From the NCBI RefSeq assembly GCF_049445795.1, contig NZ_JBMSDT010000003.1, positions 372,001 through 436,000 of the forward strand: 64,000 nt of DNA, given 5' to 3'. Below are positions 17,430 to 25,022 of this stretch, one piece after another; the first letter of the stretch is position 1; each line of letters opens with the position of its first letter. The translations under genes were made by a program, and so were the position numbers. Below the pieces are notes generated by a model. The model did no database searches and had not been told where the DNA came from. It saw only the letters and a list, made by a program, of their open reading frames with translations. This DNA comes from Larkinella sp049445795. GTDB lineage: Bacteria; Bacteroidota; Bacteroidia; Cytophagales; Spirosomataceae.

Positions 17430-17437
17430 CAAAGATA
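17430..17437 (-). promoter_or_regulatory. Bacteroidota -7 box for the PspC gene
   Basis: Reads TATCTTTG on the minus strand, full match to TAnnTTTG, 88 bp upstream of the PspC start. Confidence 0.5.
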
Positions 17438-17571
17438 CACCGAACAAATTGTATCAACAATCCCAGCAACGAATTGTTTCGACAAAGTATTTGAAAAAAA
17501 GATTGTTTTGTATAATTATGTCGTCAAATAAGACAATTATTTTCGCAGCGGAGTATTTACAAATTCGTAAC

Positions 17572-17579
17572 TATTTTTG
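17572..17579 (+). promoter_or_regulatory. Bacteroidota -7 box for the cold-shock gene
   Basis: TATTTTTG fully matches TAnnTTTG and lies 186 bp upstream of the start codon. A -33 element is not clear. Confidence 0.45.
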
Positions 17580-17764
17580 TTACTTTGTGTTTACTAAAGC
17601 GTTGTCTTACAAAATTTAAGATATTTTACGATTCAACAAAGTCAATGCATAGACGGCCAGTTCCATCCGTATCGCCCATTTCGTGTGTTAACCTGGAACC
17701 TGTTTGACGACTTTTGTTAGAAATACCCCAGTCAGTAATGTTTTATTTTTAATTTTTAAGTTTT

Positions 17765-17971
17765 ATGCAAACAGGTGTTGTCAAATTTTTCAACGAAAGT
17801 AAAGGCTACGGATTCATCGTCGAAGATGATACAAACCGTGACATTTTTGTCCACATTACTGGTCTGAATGGCACGACTATTCGGGAAACAGACCGGGTTT
17901 CTTTCGAAGTGATCGAAGGGAAAAAAGGCCTCAATGCCGTAAAAGTGAAAAAAATTGAAGGAGCTTATTAA
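17765..17971 (+). CDS. Cold-shock domain protein (CspA family)
   Basis: A 68-residue single cold-shock domain that binds single-stranded RNA and DNA and melts mRNA structure. Both RNA-binding motifs are present: KGYGFI (RNP1-like) near 14 and DIFVHI (RNP2-like) near 27. It has a strong terminator and an apparently long leader, so it is probably monocistronic and regulated through its 5' UTR. Confidence 0.96.
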   Translation: MQTGVVKFFNESKGYGFIVEDDTNRDIFVHITGLNGTTIRETDRVSFEVIEGKKGLNAVKVKKIEGAY

Positions 17972-17992
17972 GAAAATCTCCTTCCTGAACAT

Positions 17993-18023
17993 AAAAACCC
18001 CGGCCGCAACGACCGGGGTTTTT
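17993..18023 (+). terminator. Intrinsic terminator of the cold-shock gene
   Basis: Perfect 11-bp stem AAAAACCCCGG/CCGGGGTTTTT (17993-18003 with 18013-18023) followed by a T-rich run, 21 bp after the stop. Confidence 0.9.
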
Positions 18024-18040
18024 AATTTTTCGGTTAAATT

Positions 18041-18069
18041 ACCCCCAACCCCTTCTGGGGGTTGGGGGT
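18041..18069. repeat. Perfect 12-bp GC-rich palindrome between convergent genes
   Basis: ACCCCCAACCCC at 18041-18052 pairs perfectly with 18058-18069 around a 5-nt loop, just after the cold-shock terminator and 8 bp after the Gre-like stop (minus strand). It can serve as terminator for the lysS operon. G-rich runs on one strand could also form a G-quadruplex. Confidence 0.75.
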
Positions 18070-18077
18070 GTTGCTAG

Positions 18078-18554
18078 TTAATGCACCGCCAGCACCCGGA
18101 TAAGCTTGCCGTTGAACGTCAGTTCTTCGCCGGTTTTGACCTGGCTCAACCGTGCACCGATGGGCGAAGCGGCCGAAACCGCAAAATAGTCGATGGTGCC
18201 GACGGTCAGCTTTCCGGCGCTGATGGCGATGAAGTAATGGCCCTGGCTGGTCAGCACCAGACTCCCCGGTTGCCCACTCACGTACTCCTTACCCACATCG
18301 ATCCGGTCCAGTTCCTGCCGGAGTTTCAGCGCTTCGGCCAGTTGCTGGGCGTGCCGGTCGCGCTCCAACTGTGCCATCGCCCGACCGGTTTCGTACTTAT
18401 CGCCCGCGCTGCTTTTCGATTCCTCGTTGGCCGCAGCCTGGGCCGCTTCCATCGCGGTTCTGGCGGTTTCGATGCGCTGCGTCACGTACTGCTGGCACCG
18501 TTCGAACAACGCCAGTTTCACGGCTGTGTAGTCGATTTTGGCCGCAGGGTTCAT
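18078..18554 (-). CDS. GreA/GreB-like transcription factor family protein
   Basis: A 158-residue protein starting at ATG 18554, which overlaps the lysS stop as ATGA. The N-terminal half is a charged helical region (about 18-105) as in the Gre coiled coil; the C-terminal half (about 110-158) resembles the Gre globular domain (FAVSAASPIGARL, GEELTFNGKLIRVL). Gre factors rescue backtracked RNA polymerase by entering its secondary channel. This protein lacks an obvious acidic pair in a tight coiled-coil tip, so polymerase binding without cleavage stimulation is possible. Such proteins are sometimes labelled 3-oxoacyl-ACP synthase in databases, which the sequence does not support. Confidence 0.75.
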   Translation of the reverse strand: MNPAAKIDYTAVKLALFERCQQYVTQRIETARTAMEAAQAAANEESKSSAGDKYETGRAMAQLERDRHAQQLAEALKLRQELDRIDVGKEYVSGQPGSLVLTSQGHYFIAISAGKLTVGTIDYFAVSAASPIGARLSQVKTGEELTFNGKLIRVLAVH

Positions 18555-20281
18555 TGCCCCGTCCAGCTTTTGACCTGGTCGAGCGTCGGCATGGCTACAT
18601 CCAGCTTTAGCTTCTTGCGCATGCCGCCCAGATCGTTGAAAATCTTGTTGGCGTTCGCGCCGTCCAACTGGTTGACATGCCCGTACCCCATTTTCTGCAA
18701 GGCCGGTATCCAACCCGCCGGAATGCCCCGTTGCTCATAGTCGGCGTCGGTCGATAGTTCCAGTTTCTTTTCGGGCCGCATTTGCGGGAAGAACAACACA
18801 TCCTGAATGGATGGCTGGTTGGTCATGATCATCGTCAGTCGGTCGATGCCCAAACCGACGCCCGCCGTGGGCGGCATGCCGTATTCGAGCGCCCGCAGGA
18901 AGTCTTCGTCCATCGCCATCGCTTCCTCGTCGCCCCGCTTGGCCAGTTCAAGTTGTTCCTCAAACCGGGTGCGCTGGTCGAGCGGATCGTTCAGCTCCGA
19001 ATAGGCGTTGGCAATTTCCTTACCGTTGCAAATGGCCTCAAACCGCTCCACCAGCCCCGGTTTGCTCCGGTGTTTCTTGGTCAGTGGCGACATTTCGACC
19101 GGGTAATCCGTGATGAAGGTCGGTTGAATCAGGTTGCCTTCGACGGCTTCGCCAAACAGTTCGTCGATGAGCTTCGATTTGCCCATCGTGCTGTCGGTTT
19201 TGATACCCCGGCTTTCGGCCACGGTGCGCAGTTCGTCCTCGCCCATCGCTGACACATCCACGCCGGTATATTCCTGAATCGCTTCAAACATCGTAAACCG
19301 CTTCCAGGGCCGCTGAAAATTGATGATCTTGTCGCCCACCGGCACCTCGGTTTTGCCGTGGAGATCCAGCGCAATTTTCTCGACCATCTCCTCGATCAGG
19401 TCCATCATCCAGTTGTAGTCTTTGTAAGCCACGTACAACTCGACTTGCGTAAATTCCGGGTTGTGAAACCGGCTCATGCCTTCGTTACGGAAATCCTTGG
19501 CAAACTCGAACACGCCGTCGTAGCCACCCACGATCAACCGTTTCAGATACAACTCGTTGGCAATCCGCAGATACAGCGTCATGTCGAGCGTGTTGTGGTG
19601 CGTTCGGAACGGCCGGGCAGCCGCGCCCCCGTGGATCGGTTGCAGAATCGGCGTTTCGACTTCCAGGTAGCCGCGATTGGCCAGAAACGTCCGGATCGAG
19701 TTGACCAGTTGGGTCCGTTGCACGAAGGTTTTGCGGACTTCCGGGTTCACGATCAAATCGACATAACGCTGGCGGTACCGTTGCTCGGGGTCCGAGAAGG
19801 CGTCGTAGGTTTGCTTGTTGCCCTGCTCATCGACGACTTCTTTCACGACCGGCAGCGGCCGCAGCGATTTGGTGAGCAGCCGGAATTCGGTGACGTGGAT
19901 AGAAATTTCGCCGGTTTGGGTCGTGAAGACATAGCCCTTGACGCCGATGATGTCGCCGATGTCGAGCAGCTTTTTAAAAACCGTGTTGTAGAGCGTTTTG
20001 TCGTCGCCGGGGCAGAGGTCGTCGCGCCGGAAGTAGAGCTGAATCCGGCCGGTAGCGTCCTGCAATTCGGCGAAGGAGGCCGAGCCCATGATGCGGAAAC
20101 TCATCAGACGACCCGCGATGGAAATGCTTTTGTAGTCGGTTTTGTTGCGTTCGTAATTTTTATGAATGTCGGCCGCCGTCACGTTGACCTCGAATAAATC
20201 GGCGGGGTAGGGGTCAATGCCCATCCGCATCAGTTCCTCGCGCTTGTTGCGCCGGTTGATCTCCTGTTCGCTCAGTATCAT
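18551..20281 (-). CDS. lysS: Lysyl-tRNA synthetase, class II
   Basis: A 576-residue class II enzyme that charges tRNA-Lys. The N-terminal OB-fold (about 55-165) binds the anticodon (AGRLMSFRIMGSASFAELQD). Class II motif 2 is FRNEGMSRFHNPEFTQVELY near 265, and motif 3 is GVGLGIDRLTM near 475. About 75 residues follow motif 3, a C-terminal extension beyond the E. coli enzyme that ends KLDVAMPTLDQVKSWTGQ. Its stop overlaps the Gre-like start, indicating translational coupling. Confidence 0.97.
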   Translation of the reverse strand: MILSEQEINRRNKREELMRMGIDPYPADLFEVNVTAADIHKNYERNKTDYKSISIAGRLMSFRIMGSASFAELQDATGRIQLYFRRDDLCPGDDKTLYNTVFKKLLDIGDIIGVKGYVFTTQTGEISIHVTEFRLLTKSLRPLPVVKEVVDEQGNKQTYDAFSDPEQRYRQRYVDLIVNPEVRKTFVQRTQLVNSIRTFLANRGYLEVETPILQPIHGGAAARPFRTHHNTLDMTLYLRIANELYLKRLIVGGYDGVFEFAKDFRNEGMSRFHNPEFTQVELYVAYKDYNWMMDLIEEMVEKIALDLHGKTEVPVGDKIINFQRPWKRFTMFEAIQEYTGVDVSAMGEDELRTVAESRGIKTDSTMGKSKLIDELFGEAVEGNLIQPTFITDYPVEMSPLTKKHRSKPGLVERFEAICNGKEIANAYSELNDPLDQRTRFEEQLELAKRGDEEAMAMDEDFLRALEYGMPPTAGVGLGIDRLTMIMTNQPSIQDVLFFPQMRPEKKLELSTDADYEQRGIPAGWIPALQKMGYGHVNQLDGANANKIFNDLGGMRKKLKLDVAMPTLDQVKSWTGQ

Positions 20282-20300
20282 CTTATTGTAAAAAGAGTTG

Positions 20301-20308
20301 CAAATATA
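20301..20308 (-). promoter_or_regulatory. Bacteroidota -7 box for lysS
   Basis: Reads TATATTTG on the minus strand, full match to TAnnTTTG, about 20 bp upstream of the lysS ATG, giving a very short leader. Confidence 0.5.
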
Positions 20309-20442
20309 AGGGATAGGAACACGGATTTAACCGATTAGACGGATCGGAACGGATTACTTTATCCGGCATCCGAGCACGTTTCCGGAAAAATTTTACCGTA
20401 CATCCCAAATTCCTTGGTGGAAAACTAAATTTATTGCTACTA

Positions 20443-20467
20443 TTGTGATATCAAAATACTATCACAA
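20443..20467. promoter_or_regulatory. Perfect 8-bp inverted repeat immediately upstream of the SPFH gene, candidate operator
   Basis: TTGTGATA (20443-20450) and TATCACAA (20460-20467) are perfect reverse complements with 9 nt between, ending 5 bp before the SPFH start codon. The second downstream gene encodes an Arc-like DNA-binding protein, a plausible binder (inference). It could equally act as an RNA hairpin at the ribosome-binding region. Confidence 0.45.
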
Positions 20468-20472
20468 ACGCC

Positions 20473-21324
20473 ATGAATGAAAAGAACCTTACCTCCCTTT
20501 CCGGCTATATTCTGTTGCTGATCGCCCTGCTGCTGCTTGGAGCATCCTTTTATGGTTTTGTCTCCAAAGCCGTTGTGCTTGGAGTAGCGTCCTCCTTTGT
20601 TTCCATCGTTATCCTGAAGGGCCTTGTTGTCATCAATCCAAAAGAAGGCGTGGTGACTACATTTTTCGGTGATTACATGGGTACGATGCGTAAAACCGGC
20701 CTTTGGTGGGTCAATCCACTCTACCGCAAGCGGAAAATCAGCCTTCGGGCCCGCAACCTGAACGGCCAGACGCTCAAGGTGAACGACAAAATGGGCAACC
20801 CGATCGAGATTGCCGCCGTGGTGGTCTGGCAGGTTGCCGATACGGCCAAGGCGCTGTTCGAAGTCGACGATTACACCCTGTTTGTGCAGATTCAGTCGGA
20901 AGCGGCCGTGCGGCACCTGGCGAGCACCTGCGCCTACGACAGCATGGAGGACGAAGATGCCACGGTTACGCTCCGCGACAGCACCGGCCAGATCAATGCT
21001 CTGCTGGAAAAAGAGTTAAACGAACGGCTGGAGCGCGCCGGGGTTGATGTGATCGAAGCCCGGATCAGCCACCTGGCCTACGCCCCCGAAATTGCCGGAG
21101 CCATGCTGCAACGTCAGCAAGCCACCGCCGTGGTTTCGGCCCGGAAACAGATTGTGGAAGGTGCCGTCGGGATGGTTGAAATGGCCCTGGCCCGGCTGGC
21201 CGAAAAAGACGTTGTCGAACTCGACGAGGAACGCAAAGCCGCGATGGTCAGCAACCTGCTGGTCGTCCTCTGCGGAGAAAAATCCGTCAGCCCTGTCGTC
21301 AACGCCGGAACCCTTTACAGTTAA
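20473..21324 (+). CDS. SPFH/Band 7 domain membrane protein
   Basis: A 283-residue protein with two hydrophobic helices (about 10-29 and 33-54) and a Band 7/SPFH domain (about 55-240; INPKEGVVTTFFGDYMGT, NDKMGNPIEIAAVVVW, ISHLAYAPEIAGAMLQRQQA). SPFH proteins form large membrane-anchored rings or scaffolds that modulate proteases and membrane domains. The stop codon TAA (21322-21324) lies inside the left arm of the inverted repeat 21318-21418. An Arc-like regulator gene follows on the other side of the repeat. Confidence 0.92.
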   Translation: MNEKNLTSLSGYILLLIALLLLGASFYGFVSKAVVLGVASSFVSIVILKGLVVINPKEGVVTTFFGDYMGTMRKTGLWWVNPLYRKRKISLRARNLNGQTLKVNDKMGNPIEIAAVVVWQVADTAKALFEVDDYTLFVQIQSEAAVRHLASTCAYDSMEDEDATVTLRDSTGQINALLEKELNERLERAGVDVIEARISHLAYAPEIAGAMLQRQQATAVVSARKQIVEGAVGMVEMALARLAEKDVVELDEERKAAMVSNLLVVLCGEKSVSPVVNAGTLYS

Positions 21325-21418
21325 AAGTTAAAAATTAAAAGTTAAAAATAGGCTGAGTAGATGTCCTTTCGACCGGTCTATTGGCAACTTTTAATTTTTA
21401 ACTTTTAATTTTTAACTG
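21318..21418. repeat. Long AT-rich inverted repeat supplying the SPFH stop codon
   Basis: Arms 21318-21350 and 21386-21418 consist of alternating GTTAAAA/ATTAAAA words and pair over about 30 bp with a few mismatches. The left arm contains the stop codon of the SPFH gene; the right arm ends 5 bp before the Arc-like gene. The spacer is 35 nt. Confidence 0.85.
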
Positions 21419-21423
21419 AATAA

Positions 21424-21615
21424 ATGGCTGCGGAAAAAAAAGCGTTTGTGCTTCGGATCAATCCCGAGACGCTGAAGGAACTCGAGCGCTGGGCGCAGGA
21501 GGAGTTTCGCAGCGTCAACGGGCAGATTGAGTTTGTACTCCACGAAGCGTTGAAAAAACGGAAGAAGAATTCGGGTGGTAAATCGACGCCGGATGCTGAA
21601 AACCCGGCTGATTAA
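21424..21615 (+). CDS. Arc-like ribbon-helix-helix DNA-binding protein
   Basis: A 63-residue protein with a ribbon-helix-helix fold (KKAFVLRINPETLKELERWA, then SVNGQIEFVLHEALKKRKK) and a polar tail. Such proteins bind DNA as dimers of dimers and repress their own operons or act as antitoxins. No toxin gene is adjacent; the partner is the SPFH gene 99 bp upstream, and the pair probably shares a transcript through the hairpin-forming repeat. Its stop codon is followed at once by another inverted repeat. Confidence 0.88.
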   Translation: MAAEKKAFVLRINPETLKELERWAQEEFRSVNGQIEFVLHEALKKRKKNSGGKSTPDAENPAD

Positions 21616-21703
21616 CGTACCCACGGACTTTAGTCCGTGTGAGCTAGTATGATCGTCTAGATGATATAAACACCCAAAACACGGACTAAAGTCCGTGGGT
21701 ACG
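21616..21703. repeat. Perfect 25-bp inverted repeat between convergent genes, supplying the coaX 3' end
   Basis: Arms 21616-21640 and 21679-21703 are exact reverse complements over 25 bp (core CCACGGACTTTAGTCCGTG, itself nearly palindromic), with a 38-nt spacer. The left arm begins at the first base after the Arc-like stop. The right arm encodes the last residues (RTHGL) and the TAG stop of coaX. Confidence 0.93.
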
Positions 21704-22519
21704 GACGCGCTGGCCGATTTCCTGGATTCCGTCGAGGGTGAGCGTCGGAATGATGTCGGTAAACTCTGCATGCAGCGAAGGAATGGCGGTGACCATACCG
21801 CCGGTCGCAATCGCCAGGCAGTCGCCTTTCAATTCCTGCCGGATGCGTTGGATCAGCGACCGGACCAACCCCTCATAGCCCAGCACAACACCGGCCTGAA
21901 TGGCGTGGGCTGTGCTGGTGCCGAGCGCCGATTCGGGCATTACCAGTGGCACTTCGGGCAACTGGGCGGTATTGGCAAACAACGAACGGACGGCGGTTTT
22001 CAGGCCGGGCGCAATCGCAATGCCCAGCATTTGTCCTTCGCCCGAAACGGTCGTAAAGGTCAGGGCCGTCCCGAAGTCAACGACAACGCAGTTTTGTTTA
22101 TACCGCACGTAAGCCGCCAGCGCGTTGGCGACCAGGTCGGTGCCGATGGCGTAGGGGCGCAAAATTTGCAGCGGTAAAGCCGGATAAATCGCCGGGCCGA
22201 CCACCACGGGTTCAAAGCCGAAAAGCCGGGCGAGCGTGGTCCGCAAGGTTGGGGTAAGTTCGGGTACAACACTACTGATGACGACGGATGTGACTGCACT
22301 CAGCGGAATATTGGCTTCCAGCAGCCAGAGTCGCAGCAAGCGTTCGTACCGATCGCGATCGGCGGGCATCACGTCCGGGTCGCCGGGTAATTGATCCGTC
22401 AGATGAAAAGCCATCGGTTCTTCGAGCAACGTGCGTGTCCGCCAGATGTGTTGCCATTTCTCCTGATTGTATAAACCAAAAACCGTATCGGAATTGCCTG
22501 CGTCGACGGCGAGGAACAT
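21686..22519 (-). CDS. coaX: Type III pantothenate kinase
   Basis: Phosphorylates pantothenate, the first step of coenzyme A synthesis. The 277-residue product has the ASKHA-fold marks of the type III enzyme: DAGNSDTVFGL near 6, TSVVISSVVPELT near 80, VVDFGTALTFTTV near 147 and ATGGMVTAIP near 238. The final residues RTHGL and the stop codon are encoded by the arm of the inverted repeat 21616-21703, so the natural C-terminus was probably reset when the element arrived. Confidence 0.95.
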   Translation of the reverse strand: MFLAVDAGNSDTVFGLYNQEKWQHIWRTRTLLEEPMAFHLTDQLPGDPDVMPADRDRYERLLRLWLLEANIPLSAVTSVVISSVVPELTPTLRTTLARLFGFEPVVVGPAIYPALPLQILRPYAIGTDLVANALAAYVRYKQNCVVVDFGTALTFTTVSGEGQMLGIAIAPGLKTAVRSLFANTAQLPEVPLVMPESALGTSTAHAIQAGVVLGYEGLVRSLIQRIRQELKGDCLAIATGGMVTAIPSLHAEFTDIIPTLTLDGIQEIGQRVRTHGL

Positions 22520-22547
22520 AAAGGGAAAGATAAGTCCGTAAAGGGTG

Positions 22548-22555
22548 CAAAGATA
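22548..22555 (-). promoter_or_regulatory. Bacteroidota -7 box for coaX
   Basis: Reads TATCTTTG on the minus strand, 28 bp upstream of the coaX ATG; full match to TAnnTTTG. Confidence 0.55.
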
Positions 22556-22640
22556 ACACGAAACACGGGTTTGAAAATCAAGTCACTGCGCAAAATCATC
22601 GGGTTGCTACCCGGATTAGTGAGCGGTTCGCAGGAACTAT

Positions 22641-22648
22641 TAACTTTG
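22641..22648 (+). promoter_or_regulatory. Bacteroidota -7 box for the serine hydrolase gene
   Basis: TAACTTTG, full match to TAnnTTTG, 20 bp upstream of the ATG at 22669. Confidence 0.5.
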
Positions 22649-22668
22649 GTGACCTGATTCGGCAAGAC

Positions 22669-23916
22669 ATGGTGAAGCGAACGAACATACGGCCCCGGTT
22701 TTGGGCGATTGGCTGGCTGTTGGTGCTGAGCTGGTCGATCACGAGTTGCCAGCAGCGCGAACCGGACGTGACGCCGGATAAACCGCTGACTTGGTTTGAT
22801 TACTTCGCGAAGGCACTTGATGACTCGCTGAAGACCAAAAACATTGGTTACGGTTTCGTGATCCTGGAAAAAGGCGAGGTACGGGCGTCGGGCCGTGGCG
22901 GACTGAAATCCCGGACGACCGAACCGGAAGGCGAAAAACCGTTTACGCTCAACACCAAATTGCACCTGGCCAGTATGAGCAAAACGATTACAGCGATGGC
23001 ATTTCTGCATCTGGCCGCCGAAAAGGGCATCAAAACAACCGATAAAATTGAGCCCTATCTGCCGCCAGGTTGGGCGAAAGGCCCGAACATCGACCAGCTT
23101 ACGTTCCGGGATCTGATGACACACCGCAGTGGGATGGTTGGCCTGGGAAATAACTGTGCCAACGGAGCGTATGCCGAAAACACCTGGTGGGGGCTGAAAC
23201 GGTTGGTGGAGAAAGGCGTCAAAACCGCCAATCGGGGGAGTTATTGCTACCAGAATGCTAATTTTGGCTTGTTTCGGGTATTAATTCCCGGTCTATTAGG
23301 GTACGCATTTACCGGAAATGACGCCGTGGACGACCCGCAAACGCAGCAACGGTATCTTGACTATGTGCGGAAAACCGTCTTTGAAAAAGTAGGCATTACG
23401 GACGCTATCGCCAGTCAGCCTCCGGGTGATCCGACGTATGCCTATACGTACCCTATTGCCGGAACCGTGGGCTGGAATCCCGGCGATTTTACCAACACCG
23501 TCGGGGCTTACGGCTGGTATTTGACGCCCACGGAAGCCGGAAAGCTGTTCGCTACGGTTTTTTCAACGGACGACCAGCACATTCTGACAACGGCCTGGAA
23601 GGATACGCTGCGAACAAACCGCCTGGCCCATTTTTCGGGAATGGCGGGCAGCGATCCGATCCGGTATCACGACGGCTGGTGGTACCTGAAACTGAACCAG
23701 TACCAGGGCGTCCGGACCATCTGGATGACCTTCCCGAACGACGTAACAGCGGTTTTGGTTGTCAACGCCTTACACGGCACGCGGGGCTTTTTCCCGAGCG
23801 ACGACGGAACGGACATCGTGCCCTACCTGGGCCGGGCCTACACCCAGGCCCGATTGCGGAAAACCGGCCGGAAGCAGCCCGGAACGGTGACACTCGAACA
23901 CCCCGAACCGCACTGA
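22669..23916 (+). CDS. Serine hydrolase of the beta-lactamase/penicillin-binding (class C) fold, lipoprotein
   Basis: A 415-residue lipoprotein (SITSC lipobox, Cys27) with a PF00144-type domain. The catalytic SxxK is SMSK (Ser102, Lys105) and the second motif is YQN (Tyr194-Asn196); a Y-HDG-W segment near 335 stands where the KTG/HxG motif is expected. Family members act as D-aminopeptidases, esterases or peptidases, and rarely as beta-lactamases. The sequence gives no substrate. It is divergent from coaX with a 149-bp shared promoter region. Confidence 0.9.
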   Translation: MVKRTNIRPRFWAIGWLLVLSWSITSCQQREPDVTPDKPLTWFDYFAKALDDSLKTKNIGYGFVILEKGEVRASGRGGLKSRTTEPEGEKPFTLNTKLHLASMSKTITAMAFLHLAAEKGIKTTDKIEPYLPPGWAKGPNIDQLTFRDLMTHRSGMVGLGNNCANGAYAENTWWGLKRLVEKGVKTANRGSYCYQNANFGLFRVLIPGLLGYAFTGNDAVDDPQTQQRYLDYVRKTVFEKVGITDAIASQPPGDPTYAYTYPIAGTVGWNPGDFTNTVGAYGWYLTPTEAGKLFATVFSTDDQHILTTAWKDTLRTNRLAHFSGMAGSDPIRYHDGWWYLKLNQYQGVRTIWMTFPNDVTAVLVVNALHGTRGFFPSDDGTDIVPYLGRAYTQARLRKTGRKQPGTVTLEHPEPH

Positions 23917-24075
23917 TTCAACCGGCCGGATGGTGGAAATTAATCCCGTTCGTTGTATCTTTACTACTTGATTTTCAGGAGCTGCGAAGCTTGTTTGCAA
24001 TCTCCTAATTGCCGGACTGATTGCAGACATATTGGCTTTGTTAGCCCGGCATCCAGTAAACAATAGATACGAACT

Positions 24076-24552
24076 ATGTACCCGGCATTGCTCATTGCCA
24101 GACAGTTTATCAATAAGGGCATCGCCGAAGGCCGACCCCTGACGCCGATGAAGCTCCAAAAGCTCATCTACATGGCGCATGGCCTGCACCTGGCCCGGCA
24201 CGAAAAACCGCTCATTGCCGAAAAAATACAGGCCTGGTCGTATGGACCGGTCATTCCGGACGTCTACGCCCGCTTCAAGCGGTACGGCAACAACCCGATC
24301 ACTACCCCGATTCCGACCAGCGGTTGGGACGACGAACTCGACCGGCAGGCGCAGGATTCCATCAATTTGACCTGGGACATTGCCAAAGATTACAACGCCA
24401 TTCAGCTTTCCAACTGGACGCACGTCGAAGGCTCCCCCTGGTACCAGTCGGTGAGCCGCAACGAGAGCGGAACCATCGAACAGGAACCCATCGATAATGA
24501 ATTGATCAAAGACTATTTCACCGAAATTATCAGACGCGATGTCGGAGAGTGA
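24076..24552 (+). CDS. Panacea-domain (DUF4065) protein, putative antitoxin
   Basis: A 158-residue protein with the Panacea/DUF4065 pattern: IARQFINKGIAEGRPLTPMKLQKLIYMAHG at the N-terminus, WSYGPVIPDVYARFKRYG in the middle and LSNWTHVEGSPWYQ near 118. This domain is a promiscuous antitoxin that pairs with many unrelated toxins. The next gene starts inside its 3' end (14-bp overlap) and encodes a small two-helix membrane protein, the arrangement expected of a Panacea toxin-antitoxin pair. A near-consensus -7 box (TATCTTTA, 23956-23963) lies about 110 bp upstream. Confidence 0.85.
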   Translation: MYPALLIARQFINKGIAEGRPLTPMKLQKLIYMAHGLHLARHEKPLIAEKIQAWSYGPVIPDVYARFKRYGNNPITTPIPTSGWDDELDRQAQDSINLTWDIAKDYNAIQLSNWTHVEGSPWYQSVSRNESGTIEQEPIDNELIKDYFTEIIRRDVGE

Positions 24553-24901
24553 AGACAGCGAAAAAGCGAAAGAAAACTTCCGGAAGCTGATCGAAGCGTC
24601 TTCTACCGACCCGCGCAACAGCGGTCTTTCCCGCAATGAATTCGATCAGTATGATCAGGAAGAACGCCGGACCCGGTTGCAGGGACTGGCGCAGGACATT
24701 CAGGAGCGGAAAAAGTTTGCCCAGTGGATTTTCTGGATGGTGGTAATGTGGTTGGTCGTGATTCTGGGCATCATCATTGCCGAAGGACTTCATTTTCTGG
24801 ACATTCCGCAGGCCGTGACCATCGCCCTGATTGGCTCAACGACCGTCAATGTCACGGCTTTTTTCGTCATTGTAACTAAGTATCTCTTTCCGGGAAAATA
24901 A
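24539..24901 (+). CDS. Small two-helix membrane protein, putative toxin partner of the Panacea protein
   Basis: A 120-residue protein with a charged N-terminal half (about 1-58, predicted helical) and two hydrophobic helices at about 61-82 and 91-115. No named domain was recognised. Its start codon lies within the upstream Panacea gene, so expression is coupled. Some toxins paired with Panacea antitoxins are short membrane proteins that damage the membrane, and this fits (inference). A housekeeping role of the pair cannot be excluded. Confidence 0.65.
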   Translation: MSESEDSEKAKENFRKLIEASSTDPRNSGLSRNEFDQYDQEERRTRLQGLAQDIQERKKFAQWIFWMVVMWLVVILGIIIAEGLHFLDIPQAVTIALIGSTTVNVTAFFVIVTKYLFPGK

Positions 24902-24930
24902 CGGTTTGGGTGACTCTGGACTTACATTAG

Positions 24931-25009
24931 TTACCCCTAAATCCCCTAAAGAGGACTTGGAATCCGAATTAATCAGCGTCCAAGTCCCCTTTAGGGGATT
25001 TAGGGGTAA
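24931..25009. repeat. 30-bp inverted repeat between convergent genes
   Basis: Arms 24931-24960 and 24980-25009 (core ACCCCTAAATCCCCTAAAG) pair over 30 bp with one mismatch around a 19-nt spacer. It lies 29 bp after the membrane-protein stop and 13 bp after the Oar-like stop, and could terminate both. From memory, similar CCCCTAAATCCCC elements occur in many Bacteroidota genomes. Confidence 0.9.
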
Positions 25010-25022
25010 TTTGCTAGCATAA

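Larger units (their letters stand above)
17343..17764. other. AT-rich divergent regulatory region between PspC and cold-shock genes
   Basis: This 422-bp stretch has no gene. It holds -7 boxes for both directions (17430-17437 minus; 17572-17579 plus). If the latter is used, the cold-shock mRNA has a leader of about 180 nt, in line with the long regulatory leaders of cold-shock genes in other bacteria. Confidence 0.6.

Noticed and set aside
18041..18069. Treating the G-rich palindrome as a proven G-quadruplex
   Set aside because: Only two G runs of adequate length lie on each arm; a simple hairpin explains the sequence equally well.
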